A stretch of DNA of 64,000 bases from assembly GCA_036768485.1 (NCBI GenBank), contig JAVLUZ010000401.1, positions 806,001 through 870,000 on the forward strand, in the 5' to 3' direction. Within the stretch, counting starts at the first letter, position 1; each line of letters begins with the position of its first letter. This document shows, one piece after another, positions 35,395-47,520 of this stretch. The notes below the pieces were generated by a model, which worked only from the letters and a program-made list of their open reading frames with translations, searched no databases and was not told the origin of the DNA. The position numbers and the translations under genes are program-made. Origin of the DNA: Mermis nigrescens. Its lineage: Eukaryota > Nematoda > Enoplea > Mermithida > Mermithidae.

Positions 35395-38300
35395 TGAAAG
35401 GAATAAATTTCAATTTACCAAATATTTCAATTATGATCTTAATGTTAATGCTAATTATAAATCAAGCTAATTCTCAATTGACTAATATGTCATCTGACGT
35501 TGATTATGATAATATAATGAACGATTCAGAAGGTGATATATTTAATTTTTCTCAGACTTCATTAGTCTCACCTGGATCTGAGATTTCTACGAGTATAATT
35601 AAATTGTTAGAACACCGGGCTGCATTAGTAAACGGAAATGATATTGAATTAATAAAAATTTTAAATGAATGCTCGGCTTCAAAAACGAGTTTTGTTATGA
35701 GTCAAGTGTGCAAGAAAACTGGGTTAGTGATAAGAAAGCATGAACCTAGTAAATATTCTATGTTCAATATCTATTACATGTCCTACAAATTATATAGGAC
35801 TCACAGGTCGTTGTGATATTCAATGTAGTTGCCCAGGATGGGCAGATGGTTGCAATATTTTTGGATATAATAGAATACCCCCATCCAGTAAAAGGGAGAC
35901 AAAAATAAAATTTTAGCCTTAGCTGCACCAAATATTTGTTCCTTTTCTGCAAATCCTAGCTGTTCAGTCCAAGCCAATCAAAGCTAAATTACTACAAATA
36001 ATGTTATATGATGAAAAAACGTATTTTGTTCAAAACTTACAATTAGTCTATGAAACTGGACCGAAACGAAATTATATTTGTGAGGGGGAGGGTCCACAGG
36101 TTGGAACATCTGAATTTTGTCAAAAATATTCCTGTGAGAAATCAGGATTGGGAACAAAATTTTGTTTTTTCGAAGATAATGAAACAGTCTGGTATATAAA
36201 TGATGATGGTTCAATCCCCATACTTGCTTGGGGTAGTGTTACACGCAAAATTTATGGTCCTAAAAAAGAAGATTTGAATACAAACATGTAGTGAATGCAA
36301 TCTTAAATGCATTAGAGGTGGTGTTTTAATGAATTTAGAACAGAATATTGCACTAATTGAAATTTGCTCCAAACCATATTGTTATCAAAGAAGTATGCCT
36401 CAAGTTCATGAGGAAGTACAGTTTCCTCGAGACATAGAGCTGTTTAATCATGAATTTAGTATCAAACTTTGGCAAAATGGTCTTTTAATTAGACAAATAA
36501 GTATTTCATGTGAAGCTCAACCATTTTGTGAGATGATAAATTGCATATTTTGTCTTCAGATGCTTCACAATCCTCAGTGTAGTCCAACCGGATATTTATT
36601 AATTATATTTATAGCTGCATATATGTTCTCTGGTGCAGTTTATTACTGTTTAAAAATTATTAGAAATATTGCGATGATATTAATATTTATATTAAAGATA
36701 TTTATAAGAATATTCAGACTGTGTTGTCATGGGATAAGCCTAATACATATTAGAAAAAATAATGACTTTCAAAATTCAAGAAGATTTCAGTTTTCTTATC
36801 AACCTAGACAGATATTGCTCACTATTATTTTTCTCTTGTCAAATTGTCATTTATCAAATAATTGTGCTGAAGTAGCTATGTTAAATGCTCAAAAATCGGA
36901 ATGTTCTGTGTCAATTAATGGATCAATGGCATGTATTTTAACAGAAGTTACTCGTTTATCACTTGTTCCATCTGGACAAGATTCTTGTTTATTAATAAAG
37001 GATCCTAATGGAGAACCTCTTGGCACTGTAACCTTTGAAGTTAATAAAATTAGCTTAGCTTGTCAGTTTCATAGTGAATATTTTACTCTGTTGAATTAAA
37101 ATGAATGTTCAATCTTCGAAAAGATGTTATAAAATGGGTAGTTGTCAAGCAGAAGCTTGTCTTGATACTAAAGTAAATTCGAAGGTTGAAGAACTAAATG
37201 GAGAAGCTAATGATTTAATCGGTTTTACATATTGTTCAGAAACGTGCGGTTGTGCAGGATGTGGTTGTTTTTACTGTTCCTCTGCTTGTCTATTTTACAG
37301 AACTTATGTGAAACCGGAAACAAATTCTGTATATGAAGTGTTTTCTTGCCCTGTATGGGAATATAAAATTAAAATCACTGTGAGAATAATTATTCATGGC
37401 CAAGCTCTTCAGGAGACTTTTATATCATGTCCTGGAGTTCCAATTCAATGGAAAAACTTAAAACTTATTTTGCCATCAGTCTCGACCCCTCTGGTACCTA
37501 TTTTAGGTAGTCAATTTTTGACTGATGGGACTAAAACGGTCATTATAAAAGCATCTGCAACTGGGCAGCCTATTTCTGGAACTATAGGACAAATACAGTG
37601 TCCAAATAGAGGAAAGGCTTCAAAATTTGAATGCTACTTAGCGCATGATCCTTGTAGATGTCAGAGTCGCGAGACCCAAGTAGCATGTAGTTGCACAGAC
37701 CACATTTTAGGGCCATTATTCTCGAAATTAGAACATCTTTTGCCATTAACATCACAAGGAATTTTGATGTTTTATAAAAATAGCAATGTTGAGGCTGAAT
37801 ATAATAATATTGCTGCTCTAGAAATGCAGATTTCTTTAGAAGGATTTCGGTTATCTACTAAAATTGAGAAAAATCAACTGTTTCATAACATCACATAGTT
37901 TTGGAGGATGTTATAGTTGCATCACTGGAGCGAAATTGGAATTTACCTGTAAAACTGATTTTGGAGAAGGTGTAGCTCATTTATATTTGCGGCAAAGCAT
38001 CATTTTCGACTACTTGTTCATCGGTTGGTGTGAAAGCAACTGTAGCATTAAATTTTCAAAATAATTATGTTAAAGAGACTTGTGAAGCTCACTGCCCAGC
38101 TGGTACTTCAAATTTTAATATAGATGCTACCTTAGTGTATATAGAGAAACAACGTCGAACGAACATAGCAGGAAGAGAGACTGCAGTAGAGTCAATCCTT
38201 GATCTTAATATATTTTCTGGCTTCTTTTCAAAAATTAGATAAAAACTTTATTAATGATCGTTGGCGGAGTTATTTTAGCAATATTAACAATTGTTCTCTT

Positions 38301-38409
38301 ACCATACTTTATCAGTCTTATTACAATTATTGTTTTATTGATAAAGAAAGCATTATCGAAAGTTTGTTATGGTAGAAAGGTTGCTAAGTCACAATATAAG
38401 CAAATGTAA
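35395..38409 (+). pseudogene. env: BEL/Pao element: bunyavirus-type (class II) envelope glycoprotein, fragmented
   Basis: A signal-like hydrophobic segment (M-I-L-M-L-M-L-I-I) near 35.43 kb opens an env-like region. The Gn-like part (35.5-36.9 kb) ends in hydrophobic segments near 36.6 and 36.8 kb. The Gc-like part (37101-38409) has C-x-x-x-C-G-C-A-G-C-G-C-F-Y-C-S-S-A-C-L-F-Y-R followed by V-Y-E-V-F-S-C-P-V-W. This is the fusion-loop region of the phlebovirus G2 family seen in nematode Cer7-like elements. A membrane anchor (V-I-L-A-I-L-T-I-V-L-L-P-Y-F) and basic tail end at 38409. Stops and frame changes occur near 35.82, 36.0, 36.29, 37.10 and 37.9 kb. It would have served cell entry. Confidence 0.82.
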
Positions 38410-38477
38410 TGTGATTACATAATGTAATTTTCACACATTATTTACAATGAACTAGAATTTCTATTAAAATTCTCCTT

Positions 38478-38794
38478 TGGGGGAGTGTTGCAAATGGTCG
38501 CAAAATATCATTAATTATTATTTGGAATGGACTATTGTAGTATTTCAGTAATTAGTCATAGTTGTACGACGTTAAACTTTTTGTTACTTAAAAGGTTTAA
38601 AAGCACTTAGAAATAAAGCGTTAGTTCAACATTACATTCTAAAAGCATTTGAAGATAAGGCTTAAAAGCTCTCAACTGATCATAAATATCACATTAGAAC
38701 ACTTAATAATGATTAACATTTATTTTATCACTAATGGATCAAAATGGAACACAATGGATCGAAATGGGAAAAACTCCTACACACCACTTGCAAC
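38478..38794 (+). repeat. BEL/Pao 3' polypurine tract and LTR
   Basis: TGGGGGAG immediately precedes TGTTGCAAATGG (LTR start 38486). A polyadenylation signal AATAAA is at 38612-38617. The LTR is cut by MITE copy 8 and its last bases probably resume at about 39065. No 5' partner is present because the element is 5'-truncated. Confidence 0.6.
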
Positions 38795-39064
38795 CATACG
38801 TGGGCAGCAAGAAAATTCTTGGGGGGGGTTTGCAAGATTTTTTTGAAGGTCGGAAAATGGCCTTAAAAATGGTGGTATGGCGATAAAAACACCATTTTTC
38901 GACGTTTCTCATCAAGCACTATCCATTGGCATCGAAAAATTGCGAAAAAAACGAAAAAAATTTCAAAAATTGAATTGTGGGGGGGGGCATTTTGATTTCT
39001 GGGGGTGGGGGTAGTTTGGTTTCTGGGGGGTGCATATCCCCCAAACTCCCCACGCCCAGGTGTT
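38795..39064 (+). mobile_element. G-tract MITE copy 8
   Basis: From CATACGTGGGCAGC to GCCCAGGTG. Flanks CTTGCAAC and TTGCTACAAC look like one target with later change. Inserted in the BEL LTR. Confidence 0.85.
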
Positions 39065-39539
39065 GCTACAACCCATTAAGAATCGCCCAAGAATTTGAAT
39101 TCCAGGCTCATTAATTCAACTTCACTGTGTGATTTTATGATATTTTTATATTTTTTCTGTATTTATAATTAGGCACATCTGCATCGGATTTGAATTGATT
39201 ATTGGGTCTTTTGCATAGTTTTTACTTATATATACTTTTGTTTTTACTGCATGTTTGTTATTTGCCGACTTTAGTAAAATTAGAATTTTACTATTCCACA
39301 ACACCCGTAGGATGCTCACAGAAACCAGCCGACTTGGGAACGAGAGATCAGACGGTGAGTTGACCATTAATAGTACTGAACTTAGAGAATCTAAGTTTTA
39401 GTTGAGATCTAGGATAATGAAATTTATCCTGAAATAATTCTTTTGCCATGAACAGTGGATTAGAACCCACATTGGTGAAATTTGTAGTCAGAAATAGAAT
39501 AAAAATTAAACATTTGCAACAAGAGAAGTCATAAATGTT
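39065..39539. other. 5' flank of element B, no LTR recognised
   Basis: No gene. I could not find a match to the 3' LTR at 47.5-48.0 kb, so the 5' LTR of element B is missing or replaced. Confidence 0.4.
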
Positions 39540-40120
39540 TCAAAAACGTTATTCCCAGATGGACGCAATTCAGATGTACATCAGCAAATAATCTTTGACG
39601 GAAAGCAAAAAGCTTCTGAAACTGTTTTAGAGTATTTACAAAATTTGAAGAAATTGGCATTTGCTGCTTATCCAGATTTTGATAATTTTGCACATGAGAA
39701 AATCATAAAACCAATTTTTCTCCGAGGTCTATCTTCCATTATTAGGGAAGGCCTAAAATATCACGATTTTCCTACCTTAGCTGACACACTCAAAGCAGCA
39801 CAGTACACAGAATCCCAGATTTTACGTGATATTTTTTCTGGCACTAATACCATAATGCCTATTCTTTCTAATTGAGGTATCATGGACAATTGTTTAGCTT
39901 AATTAGAGAGCAAACTCGACAATTTTATCCGGCTCCAGACTCCACAGCCAATGGCCAGAAATACCTAGCGTTTTTGTACGTATTGTCGGAAAACAAACCA
40001 TACCACGGAGCAGTGTTGCAGATTACAACTTTGCACAGCTCCTAGACTGGCGCAATATCGGCTGTCGAACCGGCCAGGCCAGGGTATGAATTCTTTTAAT
40101 CAATATAGACGTCAGACTAA
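39540..40120 (+). pseudogene. gag: Element B: gag capsid and CCHC zinc knuckle
   Basis: The capsid C-terminal part (39.56-39.87 kb) includes V-L-E-Y-L-Q-N-L and P-I-F-L-R-G-L-S. It is closely parallel to the element D product at 51.6-51.9 kb, P-I-F-I-N-G-L-S...G-L-K-Y-x-x-F-x-T-L. A canonical CX2CX4HX4C knuckle (C-T-Y-C-R-K-T-N-H-T-T-E-Q-C) lies at 39975-40016. A stop ends the capsid frame at about 39875, and the knuckle is in another frame. The N-terminus is not found. RNA-binding structural protein of a dead provirus. Confidence 0.75.
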
Positions 40121-40122
40121 TT

Positions 40123-40932
40123 ATGCTAATGCTGAAAATTAATTTTCCATGTAATTTTGGTCAAAATTCCCAGAATTTACAGTCAAATTCAGCTCATTTC
40201 ATGCCAAATAACTGTAATTCAGATCAGAGCCAAAATCAGAGATTTTCAACTATTGCTAATTCACAAAACAGTCACACAAATAATAGTGTACAAAGCAATT
40301 CTAATGACTGTGAAACCGCATATGACTGTGATGATAATAATATTGCTAGTGCTGACAAAATTTATGAGGAGCATAACCTTATGTATGAAGCACGGCATAA
40401 TAACAAAGTTTCTGATTTAGACAATGATGACAAGAATTTACATTCTGAAACAGAGCATATAACAACCTGCCATTGTGAAATATTCTCAGAGCAGCATTGC
40501 GTTTGTTGCATTCAAAAGCTGAATATCCGGGCTAACTTGGGCCAACTGAATGTGGACCAAGACATACCGCAGGCGCCGCCAGAGGCACCGCCTGTCATCA
40601 CCCAGGAAGATCCTGCTGGCAAAGAAAGTGGACCAGGATATAGCAGTCATATAGCAGACACCTGCAACAACATGATTGAACAGGCATTGGAGGCCGCTGA
40701 GGAAGCCAGCCGCAATGTGGCTGAGAAAGCTCTGCTTGATTATGATCTTGACATCCATTGTGTTGAGAAAGAAGCTGCATGCACAACTGATACGGCTACT
40801 CAGAAGAAGCTCCTGAGAGCAGCGGCACGCATGAAGGAAGACCTTCATAAAAAAAGTTTGTTAAACACACCCTATGTCATTCCTCTTTTATTAGCTTATA
40901 CACAGATTGCTAAATTTCTGTACCTTTTTTAG
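40123..40932 (+). CDS. Element B: spacer protein between gag and env
   Basis: 269-codon open frame, Asn/Ser/Gln-rich first, then a Cys/His patch (C-H-C-E-I-F...C-V-C-C), a Pro-rich linker (Q-A-P-P-E-A-P-P), an Ala/Glu helical block and a hydrophobic end. It may be the C-terminal part of Gag, as it follows the zinc knuckle in the same element position as the spacers of A and D. I know no homologue. The start is uncertain. Confidence 0.5.
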   Translation: MLMLKINFPCNFGQNSQNLQSNSAHFMPNNCNSDQSQNQRFSTIANSQNSHTNNSVQSNSNDCETAYDCDDNNIASADKIYEEHNLMYEARHNNKVSDLDNDDKNLHSETEHITTCHCEIFSEQHCVCCIQKLNIRANLGQLNVDQDIPQAPPEAPPVITQEDPAGKESGPGYSSHIADTCNNMIEQALEAAEEASRNVAEKALLDYDLDIHCVEKEAACTTDTATQKKLLRAAARMKEDLHKKSLLNTPYVIPLLLAYTQIAKFLYLF

Positions 40933-40939
40933 GACAAGG

Positions 40940-42805
40940 ATAAAAAGCAAAGAGAGAGCAAATAAAACCAGATTTGAGGATTTCATATGTTATGTTTTCA
41001 TGACTATCTTTGCTCCATTATGGCTGATGAAAAATTTTCATTTGTCTGTACTAATTGTATGCATGTTTAACGCAGCGCAAGCACAGTATCAGATCTGTGG
41101 GGCAGGAAAGGGCGGGCATGCTATAGAAATTCTGCATAAAATTTCATGTGAACCTCCAGGAAAAATTGGAGAAGTACCAAAAAAAATCAAGAAAACAGTT
41201 TTTGTACCACAAAGTGAAGCACAAAATACTAATGCGACTCATTGTATGCTACGTACAAGGACAATCTGTATGAATACAGGCTTTTTGGATCTAAAGGCAT
41301 TGTAGCCAATTATGTCACAAAAGAAAAAGTGTCACAAAATTTGTGCAAAAACGTGATTTTGACAAAAACCTACAAAAATGCTACTTTAAAGCTTTGTAAA
41401 CCAGGTTTTTGGTCAACAAATAATATGCTTCATATTAATTTTAAATGATGCTGTAGTGACTTTTGCCAATTGGTCACAAATTTTCTGATTGAGAGTGGAA
41501 CCATTGCCTCATGGGATAGGAATTCCCTCATTAGAGACTTAGGTGATGTAGGTACTCATAAGCCTACAAATGGTTCATGCGTTACCTCAGATGGAATAAT
41601 CCTGTGGAACAAAACCGCTTTTGCACAGCGCTGTCCAGTCATAGCTAGAAGGACAGTATGAAGCAACAATTAGTGGTACATTTTTTATTATTGATGCTTT
41701 ACAAGGAGTGTTCAGAATTAAAAATTCATTTAAATAGTGTCCTGAAATTAAGAGCGCTCTGAATACCTATCAAGGACCAATAATTCTGATTCATAATTAT
41801 TCTTACCCTCATTTTAATGAGACAAAAATGAGTAAAATTATTCCAAATGATCCTGTGAATGCAAAACTTAATTTTCTCAGACTAAAAATTTTTCAAAGTG
41901 AAAAAGAAAACTTCCACTTTATGCAGCTAGAAATTTGTCATCATGGGCAAAGATACTTAGATCTTATCTGGCAAATACTCAGATTTGACGCTACAATAGG
42001 CGCTAGAGCTTTACTTCAACATAATGACTTAGTTGCCAGTTTTTCCGGTGATGCTCTTACAGTATGGCCGTGTAAACAAATTCATGCTACAAAAATATAT
42101 TATGATTATGTAGTAAAGAACACGGTGCTACAAATATTTACCGATGCAAGTTGAAAACAACTCGATGTTTGTAACACCAGGTAGTAATGATCTTACTAGT
42201 TTTAGTCCTACGGTAGACTGTAATCATAAATCAGTTGGTATTTTTAAACGCAATAATACATGGACAACAAATGCAGGAAACGTACATGTGAGCAAATTGC
42301 CACTGGATATGATCTGGAAAGGTCATTACAACGTTTTTCAATCTGATAGTCCATCTATTTTTCATGATAGGCTGTCACAAGCGCCTATAAATTTTCAATT
42401 TTTCATTATTTTGTGTACAAAAGTGCACTGCTAAAACAAATTTTGAATAATTTGGTAAATTACATGGCTAGTATGTCTTTACAGCCAGATTTAATTTATC
42501 AGACCCTCGGCGGCACTGGACAGGGAGTAGAAAACACGTTCAAGGGAGCAGAAGCCCTAGAACATATATTTGATGGTGAACAGCAAAATCTAAATAGCGG
42601 ACAAAACACTTTATTGAAAGGACCGCTTCAATTGATATTAAATGCTATAATTTTCCTTGTCTTAATTGCAGGCATAGGTTACATTGCATATTTTATATTG
42701 CTTAGATATAAAGCGCAACAGAGACAAATGATTGTAGTTAGAAATAACTCCTACAATCTTGGAGGGTCTTTCTACTCGCTTATGCAAAGAAAAGGCCAAA
42801 CCTAA
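40940..42805 (+). pseudogene. env: Element B: env-type glycoprotein
   Basis: Signal peptide-like start (M-K-N-F-H-L-S-V-L-I-V-C...A-Q-A-Q) near 41.03 kb. Then R-T-I-C-M-N-T-G-F, C-C-S-D-F-C near 41.45 kb, E-S-G-T-I-A-S-W-D and L-G-D-V (41.5 kb), and R-F-D-A-T-I-G-A-R...F-S-G-D-A-L-T-V-W-P-C (42.0 kb). A C-terminal membrane anchor (I-F-L-V-L-I-A-G-I-G-Y-I-A-Y-F) with a short tail ends at 42805. The frame breaks several times (near 41.27, 41.44, 41.66 and 42.14 kb). It lies before, not after, the protease and RT of the same element. I place it with the glycoproteins of A, C and D; the viral family is unassigned. Confidence 0.78.
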
Positions 42806-42837
42806 ACAAAAAGAATAATAAAAAGCAAAACAACTAA

Positions 42838-43692
42838 TGGTTCTATAATAATCAACAAAAAGGCACAAAGAGAGGCCAAAACAACCAAAAAACGGTTTCC
42901 TGTGACCCAGAACAGGAAATTATTGAAATAAACGCCTTAGGAGCGTGTGATAATGCATATAATGTCTCAAAATGCATGTACAGAAAACTGCATATACCTG
43001 TTTTAATAAATGATCAGATAGAAACAACTGCATTAATTGATACAGGTGCAGTATATTCATTATTAAGTTCAAAAGTTGCGCATCAACTCAAAGACTTGTA
43101 ACTGCAAGTAACATTTGCTAAACCAGTTGCTGCAAATGGCGAACCGATTGATCTTCTTGGTGAATCTCACATCACTATTAAAACCTATGATGTACAAGAA
43201 ACAATTCTGGTTTTAATTCAGAACAGCGGTAATAATCCAGTTTTACTTGGATCAAACTTTCTTTCTCGTCTTAAAAACTATTACTTTAATAACAAAAAGC
43301 AAATTTTTCGATTTAAAGAACAGAACATACCTTGTATGGGTTTACCTTATAACTCGCCATTAAAAAGAGGCGTATTAACCTTGCATGAAAACTGCAAACT
43401 GAAGCTAAAAACGCTTACACTGCTTAAAATTTCAGTGCCATCACAATACAGAGCAGTAAATTATGTAAAATTTGAGCCAAAACCATGGCATGAGCATGCA
43501 AATGTATATTATGCTCCAGCCATATCTGAAGTATTAGACCAAGAAATACTGGTTCAAATTCTGAATTTAAACAGATACACTATTATCTTATACAGAGGAA
43601 AAAAGATCAGTAGTATAAAATGCTTTATTGATGATAATATACAAGAACTTAATGAATTGAATTCTCAAATTGGTAGTCAGCCCACAAGATGA
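42838..43692 (+). pseudogene. pro: Element B: aspartic protease and linker
   Basis: Starts in frame 1 after TAA at 42835-42837. The retropepsin active site L-I-D-T-G-A is at about 43.03-43.05 kb, followed by the flap-like I-T-I-K-T and L-L-G-S-N (43.25 kb). A TAA at 43099-43101 interrupts it. It should cleave the polyproteins. It directly follows the env anchor, in a different frame from env. Confidence 0.8.
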
Positions 43693-43699
43693 TATTATA

Positions 43700-44652
43700 A
43701 ACTGGGTCAAACTAAATGCAATAATTTCCAATGAATTAAGCCCTAGAGAGAAGGAGCAAATAATACATTTCTTAGCACATTATCCTCAACTTTATGCACT
43801 CAGTGATAAAGACACTGGTAGAACTCAACTTGTTGAGCATACAATTAATACTGGTGACAGTTCTCCTGTCCATAAATTAGCATTTTAAACATCTCCAAAA
43901 GAGAAGGAAATAATATCAAACAAAATAAAAGCTTTAGAAGCTAAAGATATAATTATGCCAAGCCTATCCCCTTGGTCAACCAATGTTGTTCTGGTTAAAA
44001 AGAAAGGTGGTGGTTACCACTTATGCATTGATTTTTGTGGTTTAAACTCAGTGACAATGAAAGACTTATATCCTTTGCCACATATTGATGATATACTTGA
44101 TACATTGAACAGTATGAAATACTTTACAACCTTTGATCAGGCTAACGCCCATTGGGCTATACCAATTACTGAAATAGATCGTGAAAAAATGGCTTTCTCA
44201 ACACCATTAGGACTCTACCAATTTAATTATTTACCTTTTGGGCTTTACCATCAGCAACCTTTCAGAGATTAATGGATATGCTCTTGTCAGGTCTACAATG
44301 GCATACGTGTTTAGTATACTCGGATGATATCTTAGTATATGCTAAGACACATGCTCAGATGCTATACAGACTTAAGGATATTTTCCAACATCTATTAAAA
44401 GGAGGCATGAAATTACAACTAAATAAATGCAAATTTAGCCTTACTGAAGTAGATTATCTAGGCAATTGTATATCTGAGCAAGGAATCCTTCCAGATAACA
44501 AGAAATTTGAAGCAATTACAAATATTGCTCAACCAAAAAATCCAAAAGATGTTAGGTCATTTCTTGGCTTAATCTCATATTACCGACATTTTATACCTAG
44601 TTGTGCACAAAAGTCACAAGTCACAACCCCACACCAAACTTCTAAAGAATGA
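43700..44652 (+). pseudogene. rt: Element B: reverse transcriptase
   Basis: Ty3/Gypsy-type RT: L-S-P-W-S-T-N-V-V-L-V-K-K-K-G-G (43.96 kb), L-C-I-D-F-C-G-L-N, T-T-F-D-Q-A-N (motif A), L-P-F-G-L, and Y-S-D-D (44.32 kb) where Y-x-D-D usually has V, M or L. Then F-L-G-L-I-S-Y-Y-R-H-F-I-P. There is a one-base frame change near 44.24 kb just after L-P-F-G-L, another near 43.69 kb, and TAA at about 43.89 kb. Confidence 0.88.
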
Positions 44653-45120
44653 GGAAAACTTCTATTAGGCTGAACATCAGAAAGCATTTGAAATGCTAAA
44701 ACAAATGCTAATCAATCCTCCCATTTTAAAACATCCTAATTTTAAAAAATCGTTCATATTACAAATGGATGCTTCCATCCAAGGAATTGGAGCTGTGCTA
44801 AGTCAGATAGGTGATGATAATAAGGAACACCCTATTGCTTATGCCAGCCATACTTTGCGTCCAGCAGAGAAAAATTACCCAATAACAGAACTCAAAACAT
44901 TAGCTGTGGTCGAATTCATAAAGTATTTTAGACCTTACTTATATCTACATGAAGTTACTGTTCAAACAGATCATACAGCTGTTAAGACAGTTCTAGAAAA
45001 GCAGAACGCATCTCCAAGAATTGCATGATGGGGTTTAGCCATGTCAGGCACTAAAATCAACATTCAACCCAGAAAAGGCACACTGAACCAGAATGCTGAT
45101 GTCCTTTCACAATTACCTAA
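44653..45120 (+). pseudogene. rnh: Element B: RNase H
   Basis: Catalytic D in L-Q-M-D-A-S-I-Q-G-I-G-A-V-L, E in I-T-E-L-K-T-L-A and D in V-Q-T-D-H-T-A are all present. The tether N-Q-N-A-D-V-L-S-Q-L-P follows after a TGA at about 45027. The 40 bp after 44652 contain stops. Confidence 0.85.
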
Positions 45121-46432
45121 TGCTAAGGCAGCACCAGCATTCGATATACAAACTGATGAAATCAGCAGACCACGTGAGTCAGAAATTGTCTTTTTAATAG
45201 ACCGTGAGCTCAATTTGCCTGTTTTGCAAAAATCAGACAAGCAATTAGCTGAAATAATAAATCAATTGCAAAACTTGCCAATCAACCAAAACTTGGCAAA
45301 ATCATATGAAATTCGATCTGACATTCTATACCAAAAAGAGAATGAAATATACAAGATCGTAATTCCTCAATCAATACAGTTATTGATCATGCAAACACAC
45401 CACAATGATCCATTAGCAGGTCATTTTGAAACACAAAAAACGATTCAACTGATCAATAGACATTACTATTAGGAAACACCTAATAAAGATGTTTTGAATT
45501 ACTGTAGAACATGTGAAACTTGTCAAATAAATAAGCCTATGCGCCATAATTTCACAGCAACCCTAAAACCCATATAAACTAGAGGACCCTTCGGATGAGT
45601 AGCTGTTGATTGCACGGAAAATAGAAAGTGATTTATTGTTGTCTTTATAGACTACTTTACAAAATACGTGGAAGCCTTTCCCACACCTGACATCACAGCA
45701 AAAACTATTGCCAAGCTTATTGTCACAAACATAATTTGTCCACATGGAGCTCCGCAGGTTCTCTAATGCAACCGTGGGACTAATTTTACATCTAGACTTC
45801 TAGGTGAAATCACACATCTCATGAATGTACAGAAAGTACATACAACACCCTACCATCCCATAGCTAATGGAGAGGTAGAACCAGCTAATCAAACCCTAAT
45901 TACCCGAATCAGAATGTTTTTGAGTAAAAATCACTTAGACTGGGATGAACATCTTCCTTATGCAGTCTTTGCAACAAATATTCATGCAAATGAGACTACT
46001 GGATATGCTTCATTTGAGCTATTGCATGGACGACTAGCTAAACTACAAATTGATGCAGCACTAAACTATGAGCCAAGTATATACTTTACAGACAGCGACT
46101 CATATGACCATGAAGTCAAACGTCACTTTACACAAGCACTCACAGTCATACAGACACAAATGACGCAGTCTCAACAAAAATATAGTGCAATGTACAACAA
46201 ACATGCACAAAATGTTAATTACTCCGTTGGAGACCTAGTCCTCAAAGAGTCACAAACTGTTAATAAGGGCTTGTCACAAAAACCACTGCCACTCTACAAT
46301 GGCCCATACAAAATAATCGAAATCAGATACCTGAACATTGTTGTACAGTCACTCAAGGACGCAACAATTAAAGAAACCTTACATGTCAATCAGACAAAGC
46401 CATTTTTTGACAAAAAAAGAGACTCTGCATAA
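45121..46432 (+). pseudogene. int: Element B: integrase with a lost catalytic aspartate
   Basis: Zinc domain H-H-N-D-P-L-A-G-H...Y-C-R-T-C-E-T-C (45.4-45.53 kb) with one stop between its halves. In the core the first acidic site is V-D-C-T. The second site reads C-N-R-G-T-N-F with a stop just before (45.76 kb), where the family has S-D-R-G-T. The glutamate is in G-E-V-E (45.87 kb). The C-terminal G-P-Y-K-I-I chromatin-binding type module is at 46.3 kb. The last 203 codons (45821-46432) are open. Confidence 0.88.
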
Positions 46433-46526
46433 CCAAACAGATCATTCTGAACCTAAGACTATTAAGAACATGAGTATGACAAGTTAGTCATACAATCTCC
46501 ACAGTAGTGTAAATCAACACAGAAAT

Positions 46527-47517
46527 GTGGTCACTACCCAAACCAAACATGATGAAGAGTTTGACATAGCAGAAATACCACAAACTGTCTCTGCTGACAT
46601 ATCTACTGAGACAATGGATGAGCTACAGAATTTATTGCTCAGCACTCAACGTTTCTGCACACCATTAACACCTCACCTATTAGTTACAGTCAACAAACAG
46701 GCAAAATTATTTGCTGTTTTGGATGACAATGCTGTAAGCTAGCTAATTAATCTAGAAACAGCTAAGCTGATTCCAGAGCTGGAGATATGCCCAAATCAAT
46801 ATAAAAATGATGATATTAATCCTGTTGGTCAAGCTTACATCACCATTCAAACACATGACTTTCAAGAATCATTTCATATGTTTATACAAGCAGATAGTGA
46901 TATTCACACATGGGCGTGGGGGAGGGGTTTGGGGGGTATGCAACCCCCTAGAAACCAAGATACCCCCCAGAATTCAAGTTTTGAAATTTTTTTCCGGTTT
47001 TTCCGCAATTTTTTGATGCCAATGGATAGTGCTTGATGAGAAACGTCGAAAAATGGTGTTTTTATCGCCTTACCACCATTTTAAGGCCATTTTTTGACCT
47101 TTCAAAAATCTTGCATCCCCCAGAATTTTCTTGCTGCCCACGTATGGTGATATTCCTTTACTCCTTGGATGCAATTCTACTATCCGATATTCCAATCGTT
47201 ATAATGAAGAGCAATACAAATGCATCCTAGCTTGGCTTAAAGCTGGACACATGCTACAAGCGCCACCACAATATCACCCTATCAGTAAAGCAGTTGAGAA
47301 TACTGCCACAGAAGAAATTAAGGAAGACATAATCCCAGATTGTGAAGATCCTAGCAGGGATTTTACTATAAATGACCTCATGGATATTCCACTACAAGGC
47401 TTTATTCCTGGATGTTTTGGATATCTCAGTGGATGGGACCCAAATAGACCACCTGACTGCAGCGAGGAACAACTAGTGGATCATCAAGACCAAGAGTCGT
47501 CGACTGGGGACATTTGA
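46527..47517 (+). pseudogene. Element B: second protease-like domain downstream of integrase (interrupted by MITE)
   Basis: After integrase there is an acidic linker, then V-T-V-N-K-Q-A-K-L-F-A-V-L-D-D-N-A-V, a stop at about 46741, L-I-N-L-E-T-A, I-T-I-Q-T-H-D-F-Q-E-S-F, and (after the MITE) D-I-P-L-L-L-G-C-N. Block for block this repeats the protease of the same element (V-L-I-N-D-Q-I-E-T-T-A-L-I-D-T-G-A-V, I-T-I-K-T-Y-D-V-Q-E-T, P-V-L-L-G-S-N), but the D-T-G triad is D-D-N. The downstream frame to 47517 is acidic with no known domain. It occupies the place where env usually lies. Confidence 0.6.
46905..47146 (-). mobile_element. G-tract MITE copy 9 (242 bp, perfect 8-bp duplication)
   Basis: Flanked by GTGATATT at 46897-46904 and 47147-47154. 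It splits the protease-like domain of element B; the reading frame resumes cleanly after the duplicated bases. Confidence 0.92.
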
Positions 47518-47520
47518 CTT

